Source: Diploptera punctata | Lineage: Eukaryota; Arthropoda; Insecta; Blattodea; Blaberidae | Length of the DNA: 64,000 nucleotides | NCBI GenBank assembly: GCA_030220185.1 | Contig: JASPKZ010007429.1 | Span: forward strand, 186,001 to 250,000 | Reading direction: 5' to 3' | Shown: positions 11,930-23,389 of the stretch, piece after piece | Layout of the letters: every line of letters starts with the position of its first letter | Numbering within the stretch: position 1 is the first letter of the stretch | Program-made: the position numbers and the translations under genes | Notes under the pieces: generated by a model | Told to the model about the DNA's origin: nothing | What the model saw: the letters and a program-made list of their open reading frames with translations, nothing else | Database searches by the model: none

Positions 11930-12295
11930 CATCAGATTAGTTTACTATTGTATGGTAGTGAATTTTGGGTTTTAACTAAAAGAGAAGAGAAGATCATAGA
12001 AGCAGCAGAAATGAGATTTCTGAGAAGTGTGGCTGGTTGCAAACTTCTAGATAAGAGAAGAAGTGAAGATATTAGAAATGAGCTAAATATCTTTAAACTC
12101 TTAGATAGAATAAAAGAATCTAGAAAAAACTGGAAAGAACATGTTCAAAGAATAGAAGATGATCGCATTCCCAAAATTATACTTAAATACAAACCAAAAG
12201 GACGCAGGAATGTTGGTAGAACGAAGAAGAGATGGATCCAACTTTTGAATGAGAATCTATGAGACCAGAACAAGCCACATGATTGTTGATGATGA
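11930..12295 (+). pseudogene. RTE-like retrotransposon 3' fragment with (GAT)n tail
   Basis: Open for 132 codons from 11864: LLYGSEFWVLTKREEKIIEA, AEMRFLRSVAGCKLLDKRRS, then KNWKEHVQRIEDDRIPKIIL and RNVGRTKKRWIQLLNENL before TGA at 12260. LLYGSE-WVLTK and AEMRFLRSVAG are RTE-clade RT C-terminal motifs. The tail GATGATGATGAT at 12284-12298 fits the microsatellite-like tails of this clade. 5'-truncated. Confidence 0.75.
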
Positions 12296-12890
12296 TGATC
12301 AGATTAGTTTACAGTTTATTGGAAAATTTGGTGCCTCATACGGATAACTTGGTAGTCCATTTAAACAGTGACAAATTCATATTTTCCATTGTAAATATGG
12401 AAATTTTAGGTTAATTTTACTTCAAATTTTCATTCAATTTTAAGGCATTTCTTGTATTTTTTGGAAAAAAAATCAACATATGTTTCGTCTATTCACATAC
12501 TGCTACAACAGTCTCTACGTTTTTCGGTTTTTTTATTTCAATGTGTATAGGTATACTCCTGGCATAGAATCCCCCTATAAAGCATAACCTGATTTCAATA
12601 AGCTAAAGTTTAGCAATCCTCACTAAGGTTAGGTTTGGCCAGGTTAGATTAGGCATGATTAATTTCTGAGTTAATTGCGTTAAATTACAATTATTGTAAT
12701 AATATCTAGGGGATTCTATGCCAGGCGTGAATAATCTAATCTATAATGGCATAGCCCATTGTTGAGTCATAGCCTCTCCTTTATAAGGAGTTATTAGATA
12801 AAATTAATTTTTAGTTACCCTATTTGCTCATAGATGTCATGGATGGCATACAGTCAACACCGACCCAATGAGACATCTAACAAGCAATTA
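12296..12890. mobile_element. Spacer with a small inverted-repeat element
   Basis: Within an otherwise unassigned spacer, 12553-12731 is bounded by inverted repeats containing CCTGGCATAGAATCCCC, about 180 bp apart, which suggests a small MITE. It includes TTAGGTTTGG and TTAGATTAGG but no run of the insect telomere unit. Confidence 0.45.
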
Positions 12891-13130
12891 AGATATTACC
12901 AGGATGTTGATGTTGGTAAATTTTGCTTGGAGGTCTCTTTATTCAGGCTTAAGGATCTTTTACAAGCCTGAAAATCTTCAGATTTGGAACCCATGGCTTA
13001 GTCCCTCCTGGAGGACTTGCTCCTTGGATTTTCCCAACCTAAAAAATCCATTGACTTGACTGGGTTTGAACCTGCGACCCTTGGAACTAGAGACAAGGAG
13101 CATTACAACTAGTCCACCACAGCCGACTCT
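12890..13130 (-). mobile_element. tRNA-derived SINE, family D
   Basis: Minus-strand head GTCGGCTGTGGTGGACTAG with B-box-like GGTTCAAACCC, followed by AAAATCCAAGGAGCAAGTCC and a body ending near 12890. Single copy seen in the window. Identified only by the tRNA-like promoter boxes; low conservation of the acceptor end. Confidence 0.5.
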
Positions 13131-13365
13131 ATTCCAGGTGTGAGCCTACATAAATCTTCTTCTCTTCTTCTGTATCTTAAGTTGTAGGATTTTCATCCAG
13201 TTTATTTCCAAAATCACTCCTTGGAGGAAGACCTATTGGATGTGCATTCCGTCTTTGATCCGAGACTTGATCCTTGGGACTGCGAGCAATGTATAAGATA
13301 CATCTTGAAGTGGGTTGCTAGCCCATTTTCATGGCAGGTTTATTATTCAGGGTTTTTTTACATAA

Positions 13366-13530
13366 TCAATTGAGTTGGTGTTACTTGATGAAAATCCATA
13401 TTTATTAATTAAATAAAAATAAAACTTAGTTTTATTTGATTTTCATATTTATTATATAATTCAGTGACAGCTGTTTCGGTACACTGTACCTTCTTCAGAC
13501 AAGTTAACAAATTACATTTTTTTACATAAA
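13366..13530 (-). mobile_element. Insertion element with hammerhead-like motif (copy 1)
   Basis: Shares ends with 21618-22045 (TTGAGTTGGTG, ACTTGATGAAAATCC, TTTATTTGATTTTC). On the minus strand at 13498-13466 it carries CTGAAGA-A-GGTAC-agt-GTACC-GAA-ACAGCTGT-C: a CTGAnGA box, one extra base, a 5 bp hairpin, GAA, then an 8-base palindrome and C. A third, partial copy (34870-34985) has only the ends. Confidence 0.7.
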
Positions 13531-14604
13531 TCAAAATAAAAAAAATACAAAAAATGATTGTAGCAATATGTGAATAATTACTCGAGGAAGTATGTGTTTT
13601 TCTCAAAATAAACTACTGTAAAATTGAAGGGAAGTTGTTATAAATTAATTTAAAATATGCCATACTATCATTAGAACATGTCAATTTCCATTGATGAAAG
13701 AGAGTAACTAACTTATGAAAAATGCACTAACAAAAAATGAAGCTCGTAAAATCCATGATACATTTTTTGAAGTTGAAAAGTTGACAAGTCCAGAAAAAAA
13801 AAGTATGATAACCCTACACATTTTTTAATATTGAAAATAATCACCTTGCATCATATTTTGTAAATATGAAGTGAGATGATTACTTCAAATATTAAATTAT
13901 TAATATCTCATGTTACTTCCTTCTAAGTTTAAATCCTACACATACTTGAAATGAATAAATCATGCATATAGGTTCACATGTTCATAATTATGATATAATT
14001 ATATTCTACTAGCTAATACCCGGTGTGCATTGCTACGCCTGAATAAATGAAATATTAAAGGTTAATTAATTTATATGGTATATGGTGAGCCCAGTTTGAC
14101 AAAATTATCAATGACACATCTTGAAGCCCCAATTTCATAGGTATTTGTCTATTGGAAAGGCCCATCTCCTTGAAAGCACTAACTCTTGATTTCTCTTCAT
14201 TTGATAGAGGCTTTCCACGTGGCATTGTACGTACTGCTGACTTGTAACTGATGAACGATGCTCACAGACACGTCGTCTCCATGTAATTGCAGTGTTTTGT
14301 TTACATTTATGTCTCTGTAAGAGCAAGAAGTTGACTTGCCTTTATACTGATTTCCACCCCTAGGACAGCGTTTTCTTAGTTTTTACGTAATATTTATGTA
14401 TATAATAAATACAAAATATGGCGACCTGTATGAAATTATGTCCTAGATAATTATATGTAATCTATGACACACATACGGTATTTGCATAAATATTTCAGGT
14501 TGTTTTACTACTAAAAGTTAGTGGCTTTATACCAATTTCCTCCATTGTAGAATGAGGTGAAGTACTTAAAACAATATTTACCTGTTCAAAAATGGATATA
14601 GGAA
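13531..14604. other. Unassigned AT-rich spacer with retroposon fragment
   Basis: About 14010-14120 matches the beginning of the 5.1 kb repeat (TACCCGGTGTGCATTGCTACGCC-like start, AATAAATGAAATATTAA). The rest shows nothing recognisable. Confidence 0.4.
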
Positions 14605-14605
14605 T

Positions 14606-14864
14606 AGTTGAATGCAGGCTTTCACGGCCGGTAATCATAATGTTGAGTGATTCCGGGTTCTGTGGCCGTGGTCCATATAATTGGGATTTCTTCTTCCGGA
14701 GTGTCTCCAGGTGTCGAATACGTAAATAACTTTCCTCCCCGTAGAGGCGTTTAATAGTTGAATGCAGGCTTTCACGGCCGGTAATCATAATGTTGAGTGA
14801 TTCCGGGTTCTGTGGCCGTGGTCCATATGGACCACGGCCACAGAACCCGGAATCACTCAACATT
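14606..14864. mobile_element. Direct-plus-inverted repeat insertion with 14 bp target duplication
   Basis: Flanked by atggatataggaat at 14592-14605 and 14865-14878. A module of about 72 bp (GTTGAATGCAGGCTTTCACG ... GGCCGTGGTCCATA) occurs twice in direct orientation (14606-14679, 14755-14828), and its inner part again inverted (14828-14864). The same module ends both sides of the 53.4 kb palindrome. Arrangement suggests template switching during reverse transcription of a tandem-repeated element. Confidence 0.8.
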
Positions 14865-14879
14865 ATGGATATAGGAATG

Positions 14880-15308
14880 ATTGATTATAGGAAATTAACA
14901 ATTTATTAATTTAACAAACAACTTGGTACATTAGAGAATGTCACAATGAAAATTTAGTAAGTCATTTGATCCTTAACCAAGGACAACAAAAAAATGCTAG
15001 TCAATACCAGCTTACTGAAAACTGAGTTGATTGAAAAAAAATGCAGTACATTTCTTGAAATGTTTTAGTGGCATTTGTTATGATATTATTCAGTGTAAAA
15101 ATTAATTCTACTGAAAATTTTCAAGGGTTTTCCATGTATGTTTGTTGAGTATTTTGATGTAAGGAACCCATGGTTTCCAGTATCTTATTAGATTATTTTA
15201 GGTTGATGTGTCAGACATGTATTATATATTAATAATTAATAACAATTTTATTAATTTTCATTAATTATTAATTGATTACTTTACTGGTAAAGCTTCATAC
15301 AATGTATA
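14880..15308. other. Unassigned AT-rich spacer
   Basis: No gene or named repeat recognised. Confidence 0.4.
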
Positions 15309-15665
15309 AATTCTCATAAGTAATGCCACGAGTGATTTCCAATTTATCTAGAGGATTTGGAAATCAAGAGTGGCATTTGTTAGGGCTATTTAACGAATAA
15401 AATTAAGTTGTTTACTCAAAAATCACTATTTAAATATAGTTACCGGTATTTTAAAATTATTTATGTACTTAATGTAAATGACGATGTTTGAAAACAAATC
15501 AGAAATATGTGGTTATGTTTAATCACTGCAACTTGATCATATTATTTATTGTCAAATAGGATCACAATCAGCAATAAGCCCACTAAGATCGCAATATTGT
15601 AAGAATGCACCCTAGTGGAGAAAAAATGACACATCAAACTGTATATTATAACCTACATTATAGGT
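15308..15665 (+). repeat. Repeat R, copy 1 (partial)
   Basis: Begins CTCATAAGTAATGCCACGAG. Shares over 350 bp with 23390-24160 and, inverted, 43363-44095. Near one end GTGATTTCCAATTTATC and AATTTGGAAATCAAGAGTGG form a subterminal inverted repeat. No coding capacity; family not recognised. Probably a non-autonomous DNA element. Confidence 0.65.
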
Positions 15666-16760
15666 TAATAATTTTTTTTAGGAAACTACTCAGTACAATC
15701 ATTATTTAAAAACATAGAAGTAATATATGATCATCATGTCAAGTCCCAGCTGTTGTAACTGGTTGCTTCAACCTGAAGCCACTAATTAACTCACTGGCTC
15801 TATTGAACCCATAGATTCATGGTCATGCGGACATAAGCTCTCCATCCATCCATCCATCCATAGTAATTCTGCCCGAAGGCAGGCCCTTCACTGCAATCAT
15901 AGCATTTTCATGCTAAGCTTGCAGCTTTTACTAGCGAACTGTAGGTGTGGTAGCTTCCTGTTCTTTCCACACTGGTGAAGGATGATGGTGATGATAAGGA
16001 TGATGAGGATGATGGCCATATGATTTTGGGGACCGTTTGGGCCTTAAAGTTTTCCTGACATTTGTCTTACAGGTGAGGAAAAACCCCGATAAAAACCTCA
16101 CCCAGAAAAACTGCCCCGACCAGGAATCGAATCCGGGCCCGTTGCATGACAAGGCAGCACACTACCTCGAGACCACAGTGGTGGACACCATACATCCCTA
16201 ACCTGAGCTAATGTGTTCTGATCATCTTCTGTATAATCTACTTCCTCAAATCATGGATAATGTTATTCTCCTGCCTCATTCTTGGCCCACCAACTGAACG
16301 TTTTCCCTCTGGTTTTCTTACAAGATGCTTCCATGCACCTCTTTCATCCCCCATACGTTCACATGTCCTGCCCATTGCAGTCTACGAGACTTAACTGTTC
16401 TTATTAATCTGGCTTCTTATAAAGACCATGTAGTTCACTGTTAAGTAGTGTTCTCCATTCACCTGTCTGTTCATCTCTCTTTGGTCCAAAAATTTTCCTA
16501 AAATACTCGTAATCTCCTTTCCTCCCTTAAAGTAAGAATCCATGTTTCACATCCATATAATATAACTGGGAGAATAACTGTTTTATATGTTTCCAGTTTA
16601 ACATTTTTTTGAATGGAGTTGGGATGACAAGAGTCCTTGTAATGCATAATAACACGCATTTCCAGAATTGAGCCTATGTTTAAATTCTTTGTGCATCTCA
16701 TTCCTATTTGTAATTTTGTTCCCAGATGCTTGAAATTAACCAATTCTTAAAAAAATTCCT
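15666..16760 (-). pseudogene. RTE 3' fragment interrupted by SINE A (copy 2, 15845-16186)
   Basis: Minus-strand RTE of the 49.7 kb family: VKLETYKTVILPVILYGCET, WILTLREERRLRVF and the terminal GRPRMR-like region. The family A SINE at 15845-16186 sits within the sequence GGACATAAGCTCTCC-ATACATCCCTA of the RTE and repeats ctccat/acatcc-like bases. The SINE is therefore younger. About 950 bp; frame broken by stops and small deletions. Confidence 0.8.
15845..16186 (-). mobile_element. tRNA-derived SINE, family A (copy 2)
   Basis: Same head (GTCCACCACTGTGGTCTCG) and body as the 6.5 kb copy, with GGTTTTTCCTCACCTGTAAG-type centre and a (CCAT)n end at 15841-15860. Inserted into an RTE fragment in the same (minus) orientation. 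Confidence 0.8.
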
Positions 16761-17047
16761 TCATTTGTCATTAGTTGTCCAACCTGGAGCCACTACTTAC
16801 CCAATTACTCATAAAGCTGCATGTGATATGATTCCTTGTTGCATTAAACCACCTGGTTATGATCCAGTCTTCTCAATATTGAGGAACCATCATTGATATG
16901 GTGGACATTTTTTTAAAGTAGTTTTTCAGATTCTTTCAAGAATAGATAGATCATCGGTTGATTAATGTCTTTGACATCGTCCGATTCCTAATAGTCAGTT
17001 TCAGTTTTGTCGGTCCATCCAATCTCCTGGTTGTAGATGTTTCTCCT

Positions 17048-17690
17048 TCATATATAAACATATTCCCTGACTCCAGGAGGTTTTAGGTCTTCCTCTCCTT
17101 TGTCTTCCCTCAGGTTTCCATTCAAAACAGATTTTGGTAGTCGATCCTCTTCCATTCGCTGGACATGTCCGTACCATCTTAATTGCTGAGTTTTAATATA
17201 ATCTAAAATAGTGTCTTCAATCTTCATTTTCTCCCTTATAACTGAGTTCCTAATTTTTTCTCTTCTTGAAATTCTTGCGGCCCTTCGTATAAAATCCATT
17301 TCCGTTGCCAAAGGGTACTTATTTGCTTTTGTTGTTAATGGCCAAAGTTCTGCTCCATAAGTAATGATGATTTTAACAATTGTATGATATATATTCATTT
17401 TATTTTTATTACTTATATTTTTATCCCACAATATTCCATTGAGGCAAGCAATTGCAAATTTTCCTTTATTATTTCTATTTCTTACTTCCTCTTCATAACT
17501 CTCATTTTTATTTATTGTAATTCCTAAATATGTGATCTCACTACAAGATTTTATTGATTCTCCAGTCTCCAAAATTAAATTTTGTTCTGGTTCACCAATT
17601 GATAAATATTTTGTTTTTTTCATGTTCAAATTTAATCCCCATTTTTCATATTTTTCATATTCTTCTATTAATTTTCTAGTCTTTCAAGAA
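17048..17690 (-). pseudogene. RTE-like RT C-terminal fragment, open for 193 codons
   Basis: Reads KTKYLSIGEPEQNLILETGE, ITYLGITINKNESYEEEVRN, IITYGAELWPLTTKANKYPL and LRWYGHVQRMEEDRLPKSVL. The thumb/connection order (KTKYL, YLG, YGAELW, LRWYGHVQRM-EDRLPK) is that of RTE-clade elements, a different family from the 49.7 kb one. Upstream sequence to 17690 continues the frame (KWGLNLN). Unusually long open frame for a fragment, but no 5' half and no start context. Confidence 0.75.
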
Positions 17691-17779
17691 TAAAAATCTA
17701 AATATAAAATAAAACAAATTTAATTATGTGTGTGGCATCATAAAACAAAGTCTCAAAGGAACTATAAAGGAGACACTTT

Positions 17780-18830
17780 AAAAATTTTATAAAAAATGTT
17801 TCCAACACTGTTATATGGATCGGAACACTGGGTCTTAACCAAAAAAAAACCAGGAATGAAGAATAGAAATGTCATAAATGAGATATTTGCGGAGTGTGGC
17901 TGGCTATACAGTAACAGATCGAAAATGAAATTAAAATATACAAAGATAATTAAATATATTCAAACTAACGGGCTTCCAATATAAAACCGGACCGGCCTTA
18001 TGGAGTTTCACCCGGCACGCAGTGCTGTCTCTTCCTCCCACAATTCACCCTGCCTGCCACCCGTCCTTGAACTGTTTCTTACCTTATAGAAAATGCTGGA
18101 AATGTTGTCCTCCCGCAGTTAAACAGGCATTATACCGAGTAAACACATTTAGATTGACACGCTGTAGTTCGGGCACTGTCAAATTTCTGATTTCATTTCT
18201 TATGTTGTTCTTCAGTTCTTCCAATGTGCGCGGATTTGTTTTGTACACTTTGTCTTTCAGGCTACCCCACAAATAAAAATCACACACTGTTAAATCTGGG
18301 GAGCGAGTGTTTCTTATTTTGTACTGAACCAGTGGTCTCAAATTTAGTCACAAGATCGTGGATTGTCGATCTGGAAGGAGGTAATTGTCCAGGGAAGTTC
18401 CGAATAAATTCCTCGCGAACACGACGAGCTGATTTGTATTTATAATAACATTTACACACATAAATGCGCTGCTCTAATGTCAGCTGACGTCTCATCTTGT
18501 CGAACGATAGTAAACTGACTAGTTCAAGGACGAGCAGCTGGCAGAGTGAAATGCGGACGAGGAGAGAGCGCTGCCTGACGGGTGAAATCCCGTGAGGCCG
18601 GTCCGGGTTTATATTGGAAGCCCGGTATTAGATAGAATTGCACAATACAGAGATGAATGGGGATGAACCACATCAATAGAATGGATAACAATAGAATTCC
18701 GAAACAGATTCTTCATTACAAACCACTAGGATGAAGAAATGTAGTAAGACCCAGTAAAATATGGACAAACCAATTCTAACATGAGATCAGAAAAGACCTT
18801 AAGGTCTAATCCTGGATGATGATGAATAAA
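17780..18830 (+). pseudogene. RTE-like 3' fragment split by a mariner element
   Basis: It reads FPTLLYGSEHWVLTKKKPGM before 17967. After the mariner (17968-18625) it continues LDRIAQYRDEWG, INRMDNNRIPKQILHYKPLG and a GATGATGAT tail near 18820. The two parts together give the LLYGSE-WVLTK...NRIPK-IL-YKP-G order seen at 11930-12295. Confidence 0.7.
17968..18625 (-). mobile_element. Internally deleted mariner transposon
   Basis: Bounded by TA at 17966-17967 and 18626-18627; terminal inverted repeats of about 45 bp start CGGGCTTCCAATATAAA. On the minus strand, 18495-18300 encodes the N-terminal helix-turn-helix (MRRQLTLEQRIYVCKCYYKY ... STIHDLVTKFETTGS). It is joined directly to the C-terminus (SPDLTVCDFYLWGSLKDKV ... 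NACLTAGGQHFQHFL). The catalytic core with the first two aspartates is missing; the third (VCDFYLWG) remains. Confidence 0.88.
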
Positions 18831-19300
18831 AATCAGAATAAGTGTAATTCCATTTCTTTTCTGCATTTCATAATGTACAGCCTTACATTAAACACAGAAT
18901 TTGACCTGCGCCAAAAGTTTTATTTCATGAAGTGATATACACATGCAGATACTTTGGCAAGTAGTGAATGTTTTCAACATACTTGCTTTAACTAATATTA
19001 TCTCTTTCATTATACGTGTATTAAGCTTTTGCATGATCAGAACTTAGAAAAATGTACCCTCTAGAAGATGGTCAAATTCTATATCTAAGGCTCGAATCTA
19101 TGAACGCATTAGACCATAAAAGTCTTCTCTGCCTGTACTCTGCTGAAAAAGTTGCATCCAAATACGTTTTTACGTACTCAAAAATCTGTTCATGTGATAA
19201 TAATTGTTGAAATTCCTAACCTACCTGGTGAGGTGACTTAGCAGAGAAATGAATCGTGAGCAACCCAATGGGAACCGATGGTAACCGATGTAGTTTGAAA
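18831..19300. other. Unassigned spacer
   Basis: No gene or named repeat recognised. Confidence 0.4.
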
Positions 19301-19319
19301 CCTTACTGCTTTATCCAAG

Positions 19320-19496
19320 ATGTCGGACCTTGAAGACTTCGATCATGTTTTTGATTTACGCGAAGAAGAGGAATTTGATAGAGTCTACCAAAGAATTCAA
19401 CTGGAAGAACAGGAGAATCGGCGTAATATTGCACGATGCAGACGTCGTCATATACGGTATTATTTGCGGGACACAAGCGTAAATGCGTTCCTCTAG
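19320..19496 (+). CDS. Short ORF resembling a PIF/Harbinger transposase N-terminus
   Basis: 58 codons from ATG to TAG: MSDLEDFDHVFDLREEEEFD, then RVYQRIQLEEQENRRNIARC and RRRHIRYYLRDTSVNAFL. An acidic start followed by an Arg-rich stretch and R-Y-L-R-D resembles the N-termini of arthropod Harbinger-type nucleases. The DDE domain is absent, and reading on gives GFIAENSG then stop. Probably a MITE-like remnant; the minus-strand open frame of 91 codons over the same bases is antisense. Identification is tentative. Confidence 0.35.
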   Translation: MSDLEDFDHVFDLREEEEFDRVYQRIQLEEQENRRNIARCRRRHIRYYLRDTSVNAFL

Positions 19497-19734
19497 CAGA
19501 TGAAAATAACAGAAGTGGTTTTATCGCTGAGAATTCTGGGTAATTTCTTGCCAATATTATGAAAATGATGACTTTCATGCATGACCAGTTAGTGGGTAGC
19601 TAATTCAATCTTTGCACTTGCTCACGGAAAGTCAGCTCACCAGTATTTGGAAGTAATTTGAGTAGAGACTAATGTATTTGCATGCAGCCCTAAGTCTGTA
19701 CAATTGACAAAAGTATTTATCATTGGACATATCA

Positions 19735-20575
19735 ACATCAAATTATATTTGAAGAGAAAATACATGCCTGAATTGGGATTTGAACCCGATGTCTCTGGTT
19801 CTGTGCACCAGCACTCTGTCTGACCACTGAGCTACCAGGCTCCTGATTCAAATGAATATTAATTATATTTGAAGAGAAACATTGTATGCTCAGACTGGGG
19901 CTCGAACCCAGGACCTTTTGCACTCTAGGTGAATGCTAGGTAGAGCATTTGCCTAGAGTGCAAAAGGTTTCAGCCCAGTCTGAGCATATAATTTTTTTCA
20001 TCAAATATAATTTGTCCATCAATGAAATGAATAATAAAAACACCAAATATTAATTATCTCAATATTTTGATGTGATATTTTAAATTTAATATTTTCCATT
20101 ACTGAACATTGTTATTTTGAAAAGAAAAAATAATGCTTGAATGGGACTTGAACCATGAACCACTCATTCTCCATACGAGTTTACTATCAATTACACCATT
20201 CAAACTATGATACAGATGCTAACATTTCTTTCTTGATATTCAATTCTTAAAATGTTAATGTTTGTATTGTAGCTTGAATGGTGTAATGGATAGCATACTC
20301 GTATGGAGAAAGAGAGATCCAGTACTCAAGCCCCAGTTCAAGCATTTTCTTTAAAAAAAATTCACATTTGCATGCCAAGACTATGAATTTTTTGTTCTAT
20401 ACGCCATCTGTGGCTTCTTTAACAAGAAGACTTTATTATCTATTTGAATTGGGAGCCTTGCAGCTCAGTAATCAGACCGCTGGTGTACACAATCAAAGAT
20501 ATCGGGTTCAAATCCCAATTCAGGAGTGTTATTTTCTCTCCAAATAAAATTTATCTTTAGGTGAGAAGTGATAAA
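19735..20575. repeat. Cluster of five or more tRNA-like sequences in both orientations
   Basis: tRNA-like units with B-box-like sequences at about 19757-19845 (-), 19893-19990 (inverted pair), 20137-20213 (-), 20277-20350 (+) and 20455-20530 (+). Most are bordered by a shared tail CTCTTCAAATATAATTT or its complement. Heads differ (CCTGGTAGCTCAGTGGT, AATGGTGTAATGGATAG, CTTGCAGCTCAGTAAT-like), so several tRNA-derived families use one tail. Stems are eroded and none qualifies as a functional tRNA. Confidence 0.65.
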
Positions 20576-20984
20576 TGTAATATGTATGATCAAGTTATTA
20601 TTTGATAAAGAACCAACCATGGTTTCATTATTTCAATATACTCAGCCATATATCTCTAAATAAATTGAAAGTTTATTAACAGAGTTAATTTTCATCCTAT
20701 ATGTTCTCTTACTGTTGGTACCATTGAATTTTACTCTGATGGTCATTTAACCAAATGTTGGTTAATTAAAGAAAATTTGTTGAGCCAATTTTCAGAGTCT
20801 AGCCTGTTCTAGACCATAAAACAATAATCTGTAATCAAACGAGTCATGCTTAGATGTAAATTTTACATGCTTAAAATTCGTTCATTTATTGAATGTTTCA
20901 AATTGCATTTTAGAATTTTTATGTTAAAATGCTACAAAAGAAAAAAAAAAGTTCACTCATACTTCAGCCTAAGTCTGTCTTATT

Positions 20985-21190
20985 TGAAGAGAAAAATTAT
21001 ATGCTCAGACCGGGACTTGAACCCGGGACCCTTGGTTCTCTAGTCCAAGTGCTCTACCATCTGAGCTGCCTGAGCAATTGCTCAGATAGTTGAGCACTTG
21101 GACTAGAGAACCAAGGGTCCCGGGTTCAAGTCCCGGTCTGAGCGTATAATTTTTCTCTTCAAATATGATTTATCCATCATTGAGATGTAT
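20985..21190. mobile_element. Foldback pair of tRNA-like sequences (family G)
   Basis: Minus-strand unit 21003-21075 (GCTCAGGCAGCTCAGATGG...) and plus-strand unit 21078-21143 are near-perfect inverses joined by AATT. Acceptor ends GCTCAG/CTGAGC pair, D and T arms are intact and a TTTTT follows each unit. The anticodon arm is CTTGG-ACTAGAGAA-CCAAG, a nine-base loop instead of seven, so neither is a normal tRNA. Flanks carry CTCTTCAAATATGATTTATC. Confidence 0.75.
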
Positions 21191-21617
21191 GAAATTAATA
21201 ATAAAACGTCTAAGTCTGTCTACTTAGCTTCACACATACTGTTCTTCTTTGGATCACTTTTATCACTGGAGTTCACTGGTAGATTTTTTAAACTTAAAGC
21301 ATTATTGACCTCTTATTTAATTGTATGTTCAGTTTATTGTTGAAGAAAATTATAGATTTATTATATTAAAACACATAATCAATGTCCTTCAACAATCTTT
21401 GAAAGTTTGTTGGTAGACTTCATATCCACACAGTTTAAAACAAGTTCTATTTAGTTTCTCATGTTGAAGTTCTGATGATTAGCAATATGAGATGTAAATC
21501 CTCCATCTGACTATTTATACACAATGTTCTGCTTATATGTATAAAATATGTAACGATCACAACTTATGAACTTGTGAGAAATTTTCAGTAACACACAATT
21601 TTCCAAATATAACAAAC

Positions 21618-22045
21618 TCATCAATTGAGTTGGTGTTTACTTGATGAAAATCCATATTTATTAATTGAATAAAAATATAATGTAGTTGTATTGTTGCTTA
21701 GATCAGTTGGAACACAATTCATAATTTGTTAACATGTCTGAAGAAGGTACAGTGTACCGAAACAGCTGTCATTGAATTCAACTTTTATAAGATTCATGAT
21801 GTGTTCCGTTGAGGTTTATTCAAAATTAATAAAAATTATAGAATATTCACCTGAAAGGTCCGTCTCCTCAACTTAATTATCATTTAACTGTAACGCTTTC
21901 GGGACTTGTCCCATCATCGGCAGGATTCACCTTTCAGGTGAATATTCTATAATTTTATATTAATTTTGTCATTGAATTATATAATAAATATGAAAATCAA
22001 ATAAAACTATGTTTTATTTTTATTTAATTAATAACAAACTCAATT
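21618..22045 (+). mobile_element. Hammerhead-like insertion element (copy 2) with a second palindrome inserted in it
   Basis: The outer element matches 13366-13530 and carries CTGAAGA-A-GGTAC-agt-GTACC-GAA-ACAGCTGT-C at 21738-21771. At that point a 188 bp palindromic element (21779-21966) is inserted with target duplication tgtcattgaatt (21767-21778 and 21967-21978). The inner element contains, on the minus strand at 21919-21891, CCGATGA-T-GGGAC-aa-GTCCC-GAA-AGCGTT-A. It shares its arms with 37540-37983. Confidence 0.85.
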
Positions 22046-22517
22046 TTATTATACTTTTTAAAAATATTTTTCATTGAGAGTAATTATGAAAACTCAATTT
22101 TTTTATCTATCTAAACTTCAACATGGCTTCCATTAAAATTTAAAATAAAATTCTTTTCACCTCACCTCATCCTGTCTTCTAATTAGACCGGTTTCGTACT
22201 TTTAGTGGTTACATCTTAGTAATTACATGACTGATGTTCTGTTGTCCAGGAGCAATGCTTCTTACTCCATCTGTTGGTGGACAGATGAACCTCCCAATCA
22301 AATCAACTCCCAATACATTTTAAAATTCATTTATTTTTCTTTCTTATTTTTTGAATATGGATATTTTCCAAACAGTGAGCTCCTTAGGGTATTCTATCTG
22401 TTTTATTAAACTAGCCTTCCTTTCAATTTATATTTTTAAGTTTTAATTAAATCTGATAATAATATTTCCTATAATAGTTCAATGGCTTCCATTAATAACA
22501 CAAATAAAGCAAAAAAA

Positions 22518-22548
<31 letters not shown>

Positions 22549-23389
22549 GCTGTAGTGGTAGAGTTGGAATGCATTGATAGTGTCGTGCAAAAGTGACAAA
22601 ACCTGGTCTGCATAAAAATCAAGAAATATGGGAACTCATTAATTTAAAGTTTTAAGAAATATAAAACAGTACCTGAGATCTCAGTTGTCATCTTAAAACT
22701 TTAACACAGTAACCTCAACAGAGTTTCGTAATGTATTTTAAAAATCTCAACTCATTAATAATTAAAAGAAACCTCATAGTGTTATTTCCTATATTAAATT
22801 CTCTAAGGGATTTTGCCTTGGCCAAGATGTATGGGACATGTGCTAGTTTGAATCATCTTGAGGAAGAAAATTCTTATGGAATTTTGGGCAGTATGGGATA
22901 GGAACCCAATTAGCATCTTGAGAAATGTGGGTAGCTATAATAAGTAGCAGCTCCAGTTTAAGAAAACCAGCTATAATTTCTGCAAGACTTGACAAATTGA
23001 CCATGTTACCCATTTCCTGCTGTATTGATGATTCACCACTACGATTGATGCATGTGGCTCTGAGGCCAGGCTTTTTAAATTCTCTTCAATTCTCCAACCT
23101 CTTCCCATTTGTTCTTGGTATTTCCTTAACATCATCTTTATGACCTTTCCTCAGCCTTCCTTTTTTTTTTTTTTTTTTTTTCCTCCCATTTTCTATTCAG
23201 GTATCATTTCCTTGTCTATTCTCAGTATACATTCAAACCATCTCAAATGTCTCATTTTTAATTTTTCTTAATTTGATATCTACTTTAATCATTCACTGAT
23301 ACTTTCATTCCTTAATCTGTCTCTTTTACTTCCCAATTACTCATCCTATGTTTCCATTGATGTGTGGATCATCTAAAAAAATATAGTCT
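22046..23389. other. Mostly unassigned spacer with (TA)n, T-run and weak retroelement traces
   Basis: (TA)n at 22513-22545 and poly-T at 23158-23180. About 22800-22925 contains a SINE B-like body. About 22930-23340 may be an eroded minus-strand LINE piece (FKKPGLRATCINRSGESSIQ reading), but I cannot place it in a clade. Confidence 0.35.

Noticed and set aside
12600..12660. Telomeric TTAGG array
   Set aside because: Only scattered TTAGG-like pieces, no tandem run.
19303..19578. 91-codon minus-strand frame
   Set aside because: Antisense to the short Harbinger-like ORF, which has better codon and motif character.
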